Shown one piece after another: positions 44,588-56,989 of a DNA stretch of 64,000 bases. Within the stretch, counting starts at the first letter, position 1; each line of letters opens with the position of its first letter. This DNA is from Okapia johnstoni (Eukaryota > Chordata > Mammalia > Artiodactyla > Giraffidae): contig CM044322.1 of NCBI GenBank assembly GCA_024291935.2, positions 24,117,405-24,181,404 of the forward strand, given 5' to 3'. A program made the translations under genes and the position numbers. The notes below the pieces were generated by a model that saw nothing but the letters and a program-made list of their open reading frames with translations, was not told the DNA's origin and ran no database searches.

Positions 44588-44645
44588 CCAGAAAGCATGT
44601 CTTTCAAGGAGACAGAGAAGCAGAATTTGAAAAAATTTTTTCTCG
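44588..44645 (+). other. ANKRD45: candidate ANKRD45 cassette exon (58 nt)
   Basis: A 58-nt stretch, open in the frame delivered by the upstream exon, lies between a good acceptor (GATTTTCAG) and a donor (CG|GTAATG), only 275 bases beyond the preceding exon. It would encode PRKHVFQGDREAEFEKIFS plus two bases of an arginine codon. Its length is not a multiple of three, so the last exon would be read in another frame, ending at TGA 57,444-57,446. I do not recall it from the human protein. It could be a lineage-specific exon, a pseudo-exon, or chance. Confidence 0.35.
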
Positions 44646-44749
44646 GTAATGAAAGTCTATAGTTTGAAAAGCCTGTTGTGGGAATACTGTACTGTCATTA
44701 GAGAAGGTTCACTGTGGCACGTTTACCTAAGATTTTAAAGCTATAAGCT

Positions 44750-45590
44750 TTATGAGATAGAATTCTCATACCATAAAATTCACTGTATAAAAATGTCCAA
44801 TTCAGTTGTTTTCAGTTACATAATCATCACCACTGTCTAATTTTACTGCATAATTTCTCCATTTTACTACCCCCAAAGAAACACCATACCCGTTAGTAGT
44901 TACTACCCATTCCTTGGTTCCAAAAGTCCCTGGCAACCACTAATCTACTTTTTATCTCTATGGATTGTTCAGTTCTGAACATTTCATAGAATCATACAGT
45001 CTGTCACCTTTTGTGTCTGGCTTCTTTCACTTTGTATAATGTTTTTAAGGTTCATCATGTTGTAGTATATGTCAGTATACCTTTTTATTGCTAACTCATA
45101 GTTCATTGTGTGGATTCAAATTTATCCATTAATTAATAGACGTTTGAGTTTCTGTTCATTTGACTATTATAAATAATGCTGCTGTGAACTTTTGTGTACA
45201 GATTTTTTTGTGGCTGCATGTTTTCATTTCTCTGGGTCTCTGTTTGGAGGAGTATTGCTGGGTCACATGGTACCTCTATTTCTGACCTTTGAAGGAATTA
45301 CCAAACTGTTTCCAAATTTCTGTTTTCATAAGCAATATATATAAGGATTCCAATTTTCTCCACATTGTTATCAACATTTGTTATTATCTTAAAAAATATT
45401 TTTTAGCTCTTCTAGTGTGTATGAAGTATCTTAATGTAGTTCCCATTTGCATTTCCTTAATTACTGATGATGTTAAACATTCTTTCATGTGCTTACTGGC
45501 CATTTGCATATTTTCTTTGGGGAAATGTCTTTTTGAGTCTTTTGCCTATTTTTAAGTTGAGTTGTCTCCTTGTTTTTTAATTGAACTATA
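44750..45590 (-). mobile_element. L1 3' fragment
   Basis: Reverse old L1 ('actaatctactttttatctctatgg', 'tataaataatgctgctgtgaac'). Confidence 0.75.
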
Positions 45591-45594
45591 TATT

Positions 45595-45717
45595 TGGAGA
45601 AGGAAATGGCAACCCACTCCAGTATTCTTGCCTGGAGAATCCCGGGGACAGCGGAGCCTGGTGGGCTGCCGTCTGTGGGGTCGCACAGAATCGGACATGA
45701 CTGAAGCGACTTAGCAG
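45595..45717 (+). mobile_element. BovA monomer (BOV-A2 second half)
   Basis: Forward half-unit ending GAAGCGACTTAGCAGCA. ATATATTTG/ATATACTTG at the edges suggests a short target duplication. Confidence 0.88.
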
Positions 45718-47325
45718 CATATACTTGATTTATAATATATTAGTTTTAGGTATACAACATAGTAATTCAATATTTTAATAGAATTTAAAGTGACTGCAAA
45801 ATAATGACTATACTTCCCTGTGTTGTTCAGTATATCCCTGTTGCTTGTTTATTTTATGTGTAGTAGTTTATATCTCCTACTATTCTACCCCTATTTTACT
45901 CCTCCTGTCTTTCCCCTCATACTGGTAACCACTAGTTTGTTCTGTATATCTGTGAGTCTGTTAGTTTTATTACATTCATTGTTTTTTGCAAAAAATTTTT
46001 AGATTCCACATGTAAGTAATTGTATATAGTATTTGACAAGACTTTCTGAGGTATAGTCTATCAGAGATATTGACCTGTAATTTTCGTTGTTTTGAAGTTA
46101 TTTTTGGCTGGTGTTGCCATCAGGATAATGATGGCCTCATAGAATGAATTTGGGAGTATTCCCTCATCTTCAATTTTTGGAATAGTTTGAGAAGGATAGG
46201 AATTAACTCTTCTTTGTATGTTGGATAAAATTCTGGAGAAGTCATTCAGTCCTGTCTTTTACTTTCTAGAGGTTTTGGAAATTACAAATTCAAATTCATG
46301 ACTGCTGATTGATCTGTTCAAATTGTTTCTTTTTGATTTAGTGTTTGAAAATTTATGTTTCTAGAAATTTGACCATTTCTTCTAGGCTGTTTAGTTTGTT
46401 GGCACATAACTGTTCATAATATTCTCTTACGACTTTTTTATATCTCTGTGATATCAGTTGTTATTTCTCCTCTTTCATTTCTTGTTTTGTTTATTTGGGT
46501 TCTCTTTTTTCCTTGATGAGTCTGGCTAAAGGTTTATCCATTTTATTTACTTAAAAAAAACTACTGATTTCATTGATCTTTTCTACAGTTTTTTGGTCTC
46601 TATTGTATTTATTTCCTCTCTTGATTTTTTTTCCTTCCTTCTGCTGACTTTGGGCTTTATTTGTTTTCCTGATTCCTTTATATGGAGTTAAAGGAAGGTT
46701 AGGTAAATTAGGTTGTTTACTGGAGATATTTTTTTGTTTCTTGACTTATTCTTGTGTTGCTGTAAACTTTCCTCTTAGAACTGCCTTTTCTCCGTCCGGT
46801 AGATTTTGGAAAGTTGTGTTTACATTTTCATTTGTTTTGAGGTATTCTCTGTTTTTCTCTTTGACTTACTCATTGACTCATTGGTTTTTTTTAGCAGCAT
46901 GTTGTTTAGTTTCCACATATTTGTATTTTTCTTCTTATTGTTGAATTGTAAAATTTCTTTGTATATCTTGGGTATAAGGCTCTTATCAGATATATAGCTT
47001 GCAAATATTTTCTCCCATTATGTGAATTATCTTTTCATTTCCTTAATTGTGTTCTTTGAAGCACAAAAGGCTTTAAGTTTGATGAAATCTAATTTAGGTA
47101 TCTTTCCTTTTGTTGATTGTGCTTTCGGTGTCATATCGGAGAAACATTGCCTTGTCTAAGGTCTCCAAAATTTACTTTTATGGGGTTTTTTTTTGTAAGA
47201 CTTTTACAGTTTTTTGACCCTTATGTCTAAACATGTCTATGATTCATTTTAAGTTATTATTTGTTTATGGTGTCAGGTAGGAATCCAACTTCATTCTTTG
47301 AATATGAATACCCAATACCTAAGAT
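45718..47325 (-). mobile_element. L1 ORF2 and 3' fragments (reverse)
   Basis: At least three joined reverse L1 pieces: an L1 3' end at about 45,720-46,025, an ORF2 palm/C-terminal region at about 46,026-46,935 ('gcctcatagaatgaatttgggagt'), and another end-type block to 47,325. No open frame. Confidence 0.75.
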
Positions 47326-48085
47326 ACGTATGTTTATCAAAAGGAACTGTGGTTTTTCAAAAGGTAAGGCACTGAATGTATCCTCAGTAGTATGACAGAC
47401 TGTCCCTTGCCATCTGTATCTAACATTGAATGAGCATACCCACTGCACTTTCTTAGGTCCCTAAAGGGAAATAGATACCTTTGCATTGTTCTTGTCTTTC
47501 AGGAGTCCATCACCTAGTTTGTGAGTAAACATGTATACTTGAAAGGATAAGCTAAGTGCTGTGTAATTCAGGGGTGCCTAAACATAAAGAAAAAGCATCA
47601 TGAAGAAAGAGGAATTTCCTGGAAGGATATGTAGCCCGGGTGGAGTATATAGGGAATTATGAAATGAAAGCACAATATGATGATGAAAATTGAAATATGG
47701 AAATAGGGAAGTGGTCAGTATCCTTCTGACTGATTGTAGTTGAGTCTGAATTAAGGAAGAGTAGAAAATAAGGTTGAAAGTTAGCTTGTGATCATTTCAT
47801 TAAAATTATAAGCTTAGACGTTTGGGCTTTACTTTCAGGGCCATGGGTTGCCATTAAAGGCTTTGTTTGGAGTAGGAAAATGAGGGATTAAGTAGTGGAA
47901 AATAATCTGCCTTTCCTTGCAAAATGGATTGGAGAGAGAAGAGACCAGAGGGAGTGAGACCAGTGTAGTCCAGGAAGGAGATGATCAGGATGCTTATACA
48001 CTCAATTCCCACCTTTCCCTGAGCTATCGCTATTGTTAGTCTGGCCCAGCAATCCTCTCTCTTTCCCTTGTCACCTCTGGGAAAG
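47326..48085. other. ANKRD45 last intron, single-copy or ancient repeat
   Basis: Words near 47,790-47,880 ('aagcttagacgtttgggctttactttcagggccatgggttgcc') resemble the unassigned ancient family. No gene. Confidence 0.4.
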
Positions 48086-50035
48086 AATTACAGAGGCTTC
48101 AGTCAAGACGGTGGTATAGAAGGACATGGAGCTCACCTTTTCCCACAGATACGTAAGAAATACATCTACATGTGGAACAATTATCACAGAATAACTATTG
48201 AACACTGGCAGAAAATCTCAGATACCTAGAAGTGCAGGGAAGATCTCCATGTAACTGGGCAGGATAAAAGAAAAAGAAGGAAGGAAGCAGGACAGGATGT
48301 GCCCCTGGGAGAGAGCTGCGAAAGAGGAAAGCTTCCCATACCCCAGGAAGTCGTCACACTGGTGGTGAGATCACCTAGGCCAGAAAGGGAGCTTCAGAGG
48401 CTTGGAGGAGAACACAGCAGTCAGTCTGTAGCAGGCAGAACAGAGATAAACCAGCACAGAGGGCCTGTACCACCTTGCCGCAGTCCCCAGCCAGAGACAT
48501 GCACCTGCTGGTGTGTGCATGGGCTGTGTGCTGAATCTCATGCTACAGAGGACAGACTTGGGGAAAGAACTGGGGTTAGCCTTGTGCAGACAACCTGAAG
48601 GAGCTAGAGTGTGGGATGGACCAAAACCAGGGGTGTACGTGGAAGAAGCCCAGCCTGCCGTAGAAGTGAAATGCCATTGTTAAGAGGTGCACAAAAGGAA
48701 GGACGGGGCCCGTCATAGCAGCCTCACTTTTGACAGTCTCATGGCCTGCGCTACTCTTGAAACCCCATTGTTAATGCAGGAGTGAAGGGGGTGGTGGGGT
48801 CTGCCATAGGTGCCTCTTTCTCGGAGCTGCCTGTGTGAACTCTGGGAGTATGCAAGGATGCCCACACTCAGAGGCAGAGTTCAAAGTAGAGCCCTCCCCG
48901 CCAATGGCTATATGATCCACAACACTGTTGCTCGCTTTGTAACTCTGCCTCTGGGACATGCAAGTGGATAGTGGGTGCTCCTGTGGCTGGGATAGGTCTG
49001 GCCTTAGCAGCTGTGGGCTTTGTGTGTGCATGCACATGAAGGTGGGGCTGGGGTCTGGGCTGCTTCCATATCTCCCAGTTGTGCAATTACTGTGGTCCTG
49101 GTGCCTGACTTCAGTGGATTGGCGCCTGTGTATCTGTATTAGTGGCTTTGTGAACATAGTATGTGAGGGACACAGGGCTGATTGTCTGTATTCCCACAGT
49201 GGAGGTGGGGCCCAGGGTAGTGTGCACAATAGTGTACTTTGTGAGCCCCCACAATGGGTGACAGGCGATACCACAGAATATGCTCCCTGGTGAACAGCTC
49301 CAATGGAAGAATGTTCAGTGGCTCCTCTTGCAGTGGGAGCACTCCAATCCTGCCTACCTCACAGTGAAGCTTAGAAATGGGTCTGGGGACTTATTTTGTA
49401 ACAACTAGGGAGCAGACCCTGACTCTAACAGCGCTATGACAACCACAGAGCAAAGAAGAGGCCCCATTCAGCATCCAGTGCAGGCTATGGTCACCACATC
49501 ATCAGTCATACCTTCTGTCAACAGGATAATGGCCAGCACACACTGAGAAAAGATGCTGCAGGCATCCATACTAAAAAACAGCCCTTGTACCAAAAATATT
49601 AAACAGACACAAGATACGTAGGGTCACTTCTACATAAAAATAGCCCTTCAAGACCACAGTAGATAATTGTTTCTCCTAAACTCATAGAGTAAGAGAAATA
49701 TAAGTAAAATGAAGAATCAGAGGAACCACTCCCACTTTTAATCTTTGATTGAAAGATCAAGAGAATTCCCCTGAAAGAACAATGAAACAGACCTCTTCAG
49801 CTTAATAGACACCAAGTTAAAAAAGGAAATAATGAAAATGCTGAATGAATTAAACAGGGCTTTCATTAGAAATGCAGATTACTGTAAAAAAAGAACTAGA
49901 AACTATAAAGAGGAACCAAGAAAAATTAGAAAATTCATTTGCTGAGGTAAAAACTGAATGTAAGGCAATATGTAGCAGATTGATAATGTAGAAGAATGAA
50001 TAAGTGATCTGCAAGTTAAAATAATGGAAATCTCC

Positions 50036-50297
50036 CAGTTTCATTCCTGGGTTGGGAATATCTGCTGGAGAAGGGATATGCTACCCACTTCAGTATTCTT
50101 GGGCTTCCCTTGTGGCTCAGCTGGTAAAGAATCCACCTGCAATGCAGGAGACCTGGGTTCAATTCCTGAGTTGGGAAGATTCCCTGGAGAAGGGAATGGC
50201 TACCTACTCCAGTATTCTGGGCTAGAGAATTCCATGAACTGTATAGCCCATGGGGTCACAAAGAGTCACACACAACTGAGCGACTTTCATACTTTCA
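50036..50297 (+). mobile_element. partial plus full Bov-tA in tandem
   Basis: A 65-base Bov-tA middle fragment (50,036-50,100) is directly followed by a full Bov-tA head and body in the same orientation, all inside L1. Confidence 0.85.
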
Positions 50298-50375
50298 CCC
50301 AGTCAGAACAGCAGACAGAAAGAAAAATTAAAAAAAAAAAGAAAGCAATATAGAAAGACCTTTATATTATTTTGT

Positions 50376-50497
50376 TGTTTTTCAGTCACTAAATTATGTC
50401 TGACTCTTTGTGACCCTATAGACTGCAGCACACCAGGCTTCCCTGTCCTTCACTATCTCCCAGAGTTTGCTCTGATTCTTGTCCATTGAGTCAGTGC
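50376..50497 (-). mobile_element. BovB/BovA 3' fragment
   Basis: Reverse fragment within L1. A second 35-base scrap (GGTTTAGTCACTAAGTCATG) lies at about 50,742-50,776. Confidence 0.8.
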
Positions 50498-51103
50498 TAA
50501 AGTGTGCCAACCTACACATAATAGGGATCCCAGAAGCAGAAGAAAAAGGGGAATGAAAATGTATTTTAAAAAATTATGGCTGAAAACTTCCCAAATCTAA
50601 AGAAAGAAACAGATACCCAGGCATAGGAAGCACAGAGGGTACCAAACAAGATGAATTCAAACAGACCTACACCAAAACATAATTAAAATGGCAAAAGTTA
50701 AAAATAATGAGAGAGTTCTAAAGGCAGTAAGAGAAAAGTGGTGGTTTAGTCACTAAGTCATGTCCAACTCTGGAGGAGTCAATTACAAGGGAACCTCCAT
50801 AAAGCTACTAGCTGATTTCTTTACAGAAATGTTGCAGGCCAGAAGGGAGTGGCAAGATATACTGAAAGTCCTGAAAGGAAAAATTTGCAATCTAGGATAA
50901 TCTACGCAGCAAGATTATCATTTAAAATAGAAGGAGAGATCAAGAGTTTCTCAGACAAGTAAAAGGTAAAACAATAGAGCAATACCAAACCTGTTCTGAA
51001 GGAAATATTGAAAGATCATCTCTGAATAGAAAAGAAGCAAGAATCTATAGGAAAGAGCAAATCACAGGTGGAAATAAATTAAATGAGTCAGAAACAGATT
51101 TTT

Positions 51104-51631
51104 TTTTTTTGCTGAGTTTCATTGTTTTATTAACACAAACACAATGTGTACACGAGCTGTCTATTCATTTTATTTGCTGCATAGCCTGATGTTGGGATTG
51201 CTGACTGTAATAACCGGCTGGGCTGCTCTTTCCACAGTGGCTTTTCAGTCTTTTCAGTTCTTGGAGGAGATGTGAGCAATCTCAGCATAGTAAGATTTGT
51301 TGCACATCAGCAGCACTTCAAACTCTTCGATGTTGTGACTAGGAGCTTCCAGAGTCCCCTAGGCAACATGTGCTCTGGTTTCTTGTTGCTCCTGTAACCA
51401 ATATTAGGCATCAAGACGTAGCCCTTGAATCTCCCATACACCCTGTTGTCAGTGTTTTTGGGTTTCTGCCAGTTCCACTTAATTTTGACATATTGATTTG
51501 ACTGGTGTCAGATGAACATCTTGGCCTCTTTTTGATGATCTTGGACTTCACAAGGGGTCTGAGGGCAGCCATGATGCCAAGTAGGAGATGGCTGCCACTT
51601 CTCTATGCAGAGCTGAGGAAGAGAGCAGTAC
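51104..51631 (-). pseudogene. RPL32P: RPL32 processed pseudogene
   Basis: An intronless, reverse-oriented copy of ribosomal protein L32 mRNA. On the minus strand it begins in the 5' UTR (CTCTTCCTCAGCTCTGC), has ATG at 51,572 followed by GCTGCCCTCAGACCCCTTGT (MAALRPLV), and runs through recognisable blocks ('[11 protein letters not shown]' near 51,285, 'IRLCSK' near 51,170) to AATAAA and a poly(A) tract at 51,099-51,110. Several frameshifts, plus stops such as the one after 'ISSKN', disable it. The 10-bp target repeat ACAGATTTTT lies at 51,094-51,103 and 51,632-51,641, so it was retroposed by L1 machinery into an older L1. It has no promoter of its own. Confidence 0.93.
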
Positions 51632-52120
51632 ACAGATTTTTAAAAATGAAATAAATTTTTTTCTGTGAAAGTGTTGATAACCGCAATGAACAGCAAAAGG
51701 ATAACTATGAAGATGTAAAATAGAACATCAAAATCATAAAATGTGGGGGAGGAAAGTAAGAAAATTATACTTTTTTTAGAATGTATTTGAACCTATTTGA
51801 CTACCAGTCTAGAGCAAGTAGATATAGGAAGAGGTTAACATACTGAAAACCAGGGTGACCACAAATCAAAAACATACAATAGATTCACAAAACCAAAAAG
51901 AAGAGAGCACAAGAATAATAAAAAAGAAATCAAGCCACAAAAGTAAAAGCTAAAAGGAAAAGAACAAAGAATAAATATGAAGTCACCAGAAAAAAAGTTT
52001 AAGGGGCAATAAATACATACATATCAATAATTACCTCAAATGTCAATGGACTAATTCTCCAATCCAAAGACATCAGTGGTAGATTGAATAAAAAAAATAA
52101 GAGCCTACAATATGTTGCAT

Positions 52121-54221
52121 TAAAGAAGTGGGGAAAACCACTAGACCATTCAGGTATGATCTAAATCAAATCCCTTATGATTATACAGTGGAAGTGACAA
52201 ATAGATTTAAGGGACTAGATCTGATAGACAGAGTGCTTGAAGAACTAAGGATGGAGGTTCGTGACATTGTACAGGAGTCGGGGATCAAGACCATCCCCAA
52301 GAAAAAGAAATGCAAAAAGGCAAAATGGCTGTCTGAGGAGGCCTTACAAATAGCTGAGAAAAGAAGAGAAGTGAAAAGCAAAGGAGAAAAGGAAAGATAC
52401 AAGCATCTGAATGCAGAGTTCCAAAGAATAGCAAGGAGAGATGAGAAAGCCTTTCTCAGCGATCAATGCAAAGAAATAGAGGAAAACCATAGAATTTGAA
52501 AGACCAGAGAACTCTTCGAGAAAATTAGAGATACCAAGAGAACATTTCATGCAAAGATGCGCTCAAAAAAGGACAGAAATGGTGTGGACCTAACAGAAGC
52601 AGAAGATATTAAGAAGAGGTGGCAAGAATACACAGAAGAACTATACAAAAAAGATCTTCACAACCCAGATAATCACGATGGTATGATCATTCACCTAGAG
52701 CCAGACATCCTGGAATGTAAAGTCAAGTAGGCCTTAGGAAGCATCACTACGAACAAAGCTAGTGGTGGTGATGGAATTCCAGTTGAGCGATTTCAAATCC
52801 TGAAAGATGATGCTGTGAAAGTGCTGCACTCAATATGTCAGCAAATTTGGAAAACTCAGCAGTGGCCACAGGACTGGAAAAGGTCAGTTTTCATTCCAAT
52901 CCCAAAGAAAGGCAATGCCAAAGAATGCTCAAACTACTGAACAATTGCACTCATCTCACACGCTAGGAAAGTAATGCTCAAAATTCTCCAAGGCAGGCTT
53001 CAGCAATATGTGAACCATGAACTTAATCAGATGTTCAAGCTGGTTTTAGAAAAGGCAGAGGAACCAGAGATCAAATTGCCAACATCCACTGGATCATCGA
53101 AAAAGCAAGAGAGTTCCAGAAAAACATCTATTTCTGCTTTATTGACTATGCCAAAGCCTTTGACTATGTGGATCACAATAAACTGTGGAAAATTCTGAAA
53201 GAGATGGGCATACCAGACTACCTGACCTGCCTCTTGGGAAACCTGTATGCAGGTCAGGAAGCAACAGTTAGAATTGGACATGGAACAACAGACTGGTTCC
53301 AAATAGGAAAAGAAGTATGTCAAGGCTGTATACTGTCATCCTACTTATTTAACTTATATGCAGAGTACATCATGAGAAATGCTGGGCTGGAAGAAACACA
53401 AGCTGAAATTAAGATTACAGGGAAAAATAACAATAACCTCAGATATGCAGATGACACCACACTTATGGCAGAAAGTGAAGAAGAACTAAAGAGCCTCTTG
53501 ATGAAAGTGAAAGAGGAGAGTGAAAAAGTTGGCTTAAAGCTCAACGTTCAGAAAACTAAGATCATGGCATCTGGTCCCATCACTCCATGGGAAATAGATG
53601 GGGAAACAATGGAAACAGTGACTTTATTTTGGGGGGCTCCAAAATCACTGCAGATGGTGACTGCAGCCATGAAATTAAAAGACCTTTGCTCCTTGGAAGG
53701 AAAGTTATGACCAACCTAGACAGCATATTAAAAAGCAGAGACATTAGTTTGTCAACAAAGGTCCATTTAGTCAAGGCTATGGTTTTTCCAGTAGTCATGT
53801 ATGGATGTGAGAGTTGGACTATAAAGAAAGCTGAGTGCCGAAGAAATGATGCTTTTGAACTGTGGTGTTGGAGAAGATTCTTGAGGGTCCCTTGGACTGC
53901 AAGGAGATCCAACCAGTCCATCCTACAGGAGATCAGTCTTGGGTGTTCATTGGAAGGACTGATGTTGAAGCTAAAACTCCAATACCTTGGCTGCCTGATG
54001 TGAAGAGCTGACTCATTTGAAAAGACCCTGATGCTGGGAAAGATTGAGGGCAGGAGGAGAAGGGGATGACAAAGGATGAGATGGTTGGATGGCATCACCA
54101 ATTCAATGGACATGAGTTTGGGTATACTCGGGGAGTTGGTGATGGACAGGGAGGCCTGGCGTGCTGCGGTTCATGGGGTCACAAAGAGTCGGACATGACT
54201 GAGTGACTGAACTGAACTGAA
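52121..54221 (+). mobile_element. BovB LINE, long 5'-truncated copy (2.1 kb)
   Basis: The longest BovB here. It begins in the linker between endonuclease and RT ('DYTVEVTNRFKGLDLIDRVL'), carries 'NAEFQRIARRDEKAFLSDQC', then RT motifs ('GGDGIPVERFQILKDDA', 'FIPIPKKGNAKECSN', 'FIDYAKAFDYVDHNKLW' in a shifted frame, then 'LRYADDTTLMAESEEELK') and the C-terminal domain 'KVMTNLDSIL', 'MYGCESWTIKKAECRR'. Stops and frameshifts at about 52,499, 52,730, 52,940 and 53,620 disable it. The 10-bp target repeat TATGTTGCAT/TACGTTGCAT lies at 52,111-52,120 and 54,222-54,231. L1 text continues on both sides. BovB is known for horizontal transfer into ruminants. Confidence 0.95.
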
Positions 54222-54602
54222 TACGTTGCATGTGAGAGACCCACTTTAGGGCAGAGGACACACATAGACTGAGAGTGAAGGTATGGAAAAATATATTTCA
54301 TGCAAATGGAAATGACAAGGATGTGGTTGTAGCAATACTCATATCTGACAAAATAGACTTTAAAATAAAGGTCATAAAGAAAGATAAAAATGAAGATACT
54401 ATGTAATGATAAAAGGAACAATACAAGAAGAGACATATCCACCCAATATAGAAGCACTAATAGATGTAAAGGGAGAGACTGATGGGAATACATCAATAGT
54501 AGGAGACTTTAACACCTTACTCACACCAATGAATAGATGTTTCAGGCAGAAAATCAGTAAGGCAACAGAGATCCTAAATGATAAAATTCAACATGCTGTG
54601 CA

Positions 54603-54804
54603 TGCATGTGTGCTGTCACTTCAGTCATGTCTGAGTGTTTGCAACTCTACAGACTGTAGCTCGCCAGGCTCCTCTGTCCATGGGATTCTCCAGGCAAGAA
54701 TACTGGGTTGTTCTTCTCCAGAGGATCTTCCCGACCCAGGGATCAAACTGGTGTCTCCTGCATTGCAGGTAGAATCTTTACTGCTGAGCCACTGGGGAGG
54801 CCAA
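54603..54804 (-). mobile_element. Bov-tA SINE in L1
   Basis: Reverse Bov-tA inserted in L1 ORF2 text; the CAACA word occurs on both sides. Confidence 0.87.
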
Positions 54805-56453
54805 CACTTAACAGACAATTGATTTTTTTCCAGGATATTATATCCAAAAACAAACAAACAAAAAACCAGAGTGCACACTCATTTCAAGTGCACATGGAGT
54901 ATACTCTAGGATTGACCACCTACTAGGGCACAAAACAACCCTGAATACATTTAAGAGTATACAAGTTATTTCAAGCATCTTTTCTGACCACAATTTCATT
55001 AAACTAGAAATCAACCATAGAAGAAGAAAAGAAAAAAATCAATTACATGGAGACTAAGCAACATGCCTCTAAAAAAGGAATGGATCAACAATGAAATCAA
55101 ATAGAAAATTAAAAAACTACCTTGAGACAAATGACAATGACAGCACCACCATACAAAACCTGTGGGATGCAGCAAGAGCAGTTCTTAGAGGGAAGTTCCT
55201 AGTGATACAGGCCTTCTTCAAGAAACAATAAAAATCTGAAATAAATAAACTAACCTACTGCTTAAAACAGTTAGAAAAAGGAGAATAAGCAAAACCTAAA
55301 TTCAGCAGAAGGAAGGAAATAATATAGATCAGAGAGGAAGTAATAAGATAAGAGATTTAAAAAGCAATAGCAAATCAGTAAAATCAAGAGTGGTTCTTTG
55401 AAAGAGTAAACAAAATTGACAATCCTCTAGCCAGACTCACCAAGAAGAAAAGACAGATGATCTAGAGAAAAAAACAAACAAAATCAGGAATGAAAGAGGA
55501 GAAATCACAACTGATACTGCAGAAACACAAAAACCCATGAAAGAATACTGTAAACAATTATATGCCAACGAATGTGACAACTTAGAAAAAAAGAACACAT
55601 TTCTAGAAACAGATAGCCTACCAAAACTTAATCAAGAAGATATAGGTAATTTGAACAGACCAATCTCTAAAGTGAAATACAATTTGTAATAAAAAGCTCT
55701 CTACAAACAAAAGTCAGGACCAGATGGCTTCACAGGAAAATTCTATGAAACATACAAAGAAGAACTTACATGAATCCTTCTCAAACTCTTCCAAAAGAGT
55801 GAAGAGGAGGGAACACTCCCAAAGACATTTTATGAAGCTGCTGTCACCCAGATACCAAAAGCAGACAAAGATACGACCAAAAAAGAAAATTATAGGCCAA
55901 TGTTTTTAACGAATTAGATGCAAATATTCTCAACAGAATACAAGCAAACTGAATCCATCAACACATAAAAAAGATCATACACCAAAAAAAGCAAACAACC
56001 CAATCAAAATATAGACAGAAGACCTAAATAAACATTTCTCCAACGAAGACATATGGATGGCTAATAGATACATGAAAAGATGTGTATCATTACTAATTAT
56101 TAGAGAAATGCAAATCAAAACTATGAGGTACCACCTCACACTGGTCAGAATGGCCATCATAAAAGTCTACAAGAAAGAAATGCCAGAGAGGGAGCAGAGA
56201 AAAGGAAGCCCTCCTATACTGTAGGAACGTGAATTGGTGCAGCCACTCTGGAAAACAGCATGTAGGTTCCTCAAAAAACTAAAAATAGAGTTGCCATATG
56301 ATCCAGCAATTTCACTTCTGGGCATACATCCAGAAAAAATTATAATTCAAAAAGATAGCTACATCCCTATGTTCATAGCAGTGTATTTACAATAGCCAAG
56401 ATATGAAAACAACCTAAATGTTTATTGACAGATGAATGGATAAAGAAGATGTG

Positions 56454-56455
<2 letters not shown>

Positions 56456-56498
<43 letters not shown>
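56456..56498 (+). repeat. (CA)n microsatellite in L1
   Basis: About 21 uninterrupted CA units in place of the L1 'gtggtacatatacaca' word. Confidence 0.97.
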
Positions 56499-56500
<2 letters not shown>

Positions 56501-56872
56501 GGGATGCTACTCAGCCATGAGAAGGAATGAAATAATGCCATTTACAGCAGCATGGATGGACCTAGAGATTATCATACTAAGTAAGTAGGAAAGAGAAAGA
56601 TAAATACCATGATGATACCACTTATATGTGGAATCTAAAATGTGACACAAATGCACTTATCTACAGAACAGAAACAGACTCACAGACATAGAGAACAGAC
56701 TTGTGTTTGTCAAGGTAGGGGAGGGGTTTTGGGAAGGGATGAATTGGGAGTTTGGAATTAGCAGATGCAAACTATTATATGCAGTATGGATAAACAACAA
56801 GGTCCTATTGTATAGCAGAGGGAACTATAGTCTGTAAGAAACCATAATGGAAAAGAAAATGAAAAAGTTGTT

Positions 56873-56874
<2 letters not shown>

Positions 56875-56918
<44 letters not shown>
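56875..56918 (+). repeat. (CA)n microsatellite in L1
   Basis: A second CA array of about 21 units in the same L1, 375 bases downstream of the first. Confidence 0.97.
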
Positions 56919-56919
<1 letters not shown>

Positions 56920-56989
56920 AATCACTTTGCTGTATGGCAGAAATTAACACAACATTGTAAATATACTACATTTAAATTTTAAATATTGC

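Larger units (their letters stand above)
48090..56985 (+). mobile_element. ancient L1M element, near full length, with nested insertions
   Basis: A single forward L1 can be followed across almost 9 kb. It has a 5' UTR with CpG-bearing GC-rich sequence (48,100-49,400), an ORF1-type region ('AAACTTCCCAAATCTAAAGA', 'cagaagggagtggcaagata', 50,560-50,990), a long inter-ORF region (51,640-52,030), ORF2 start ('ACCTCAAATGTCAATGGACT', 52,035) and endonuclease ('ISCKWK', then 'SIVGDFNTLLTPMNR' at 54,490). The RT-side text is decayed (54,900-55,970) and the 3' end reaches 56,980. At least five later elements interrupt it. Original length would be about 6 kb. It carries many stops and is inactive. A deletion near 55,970 removes central ORF2. 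Confidence 0.82.

Noticed and set aside
48299..49293. Overlapping 99-167-codon frames on both strands
   Set aside because: They lie in the GC-rich 5' UTR of the L1M element and have no consistent coding signature.
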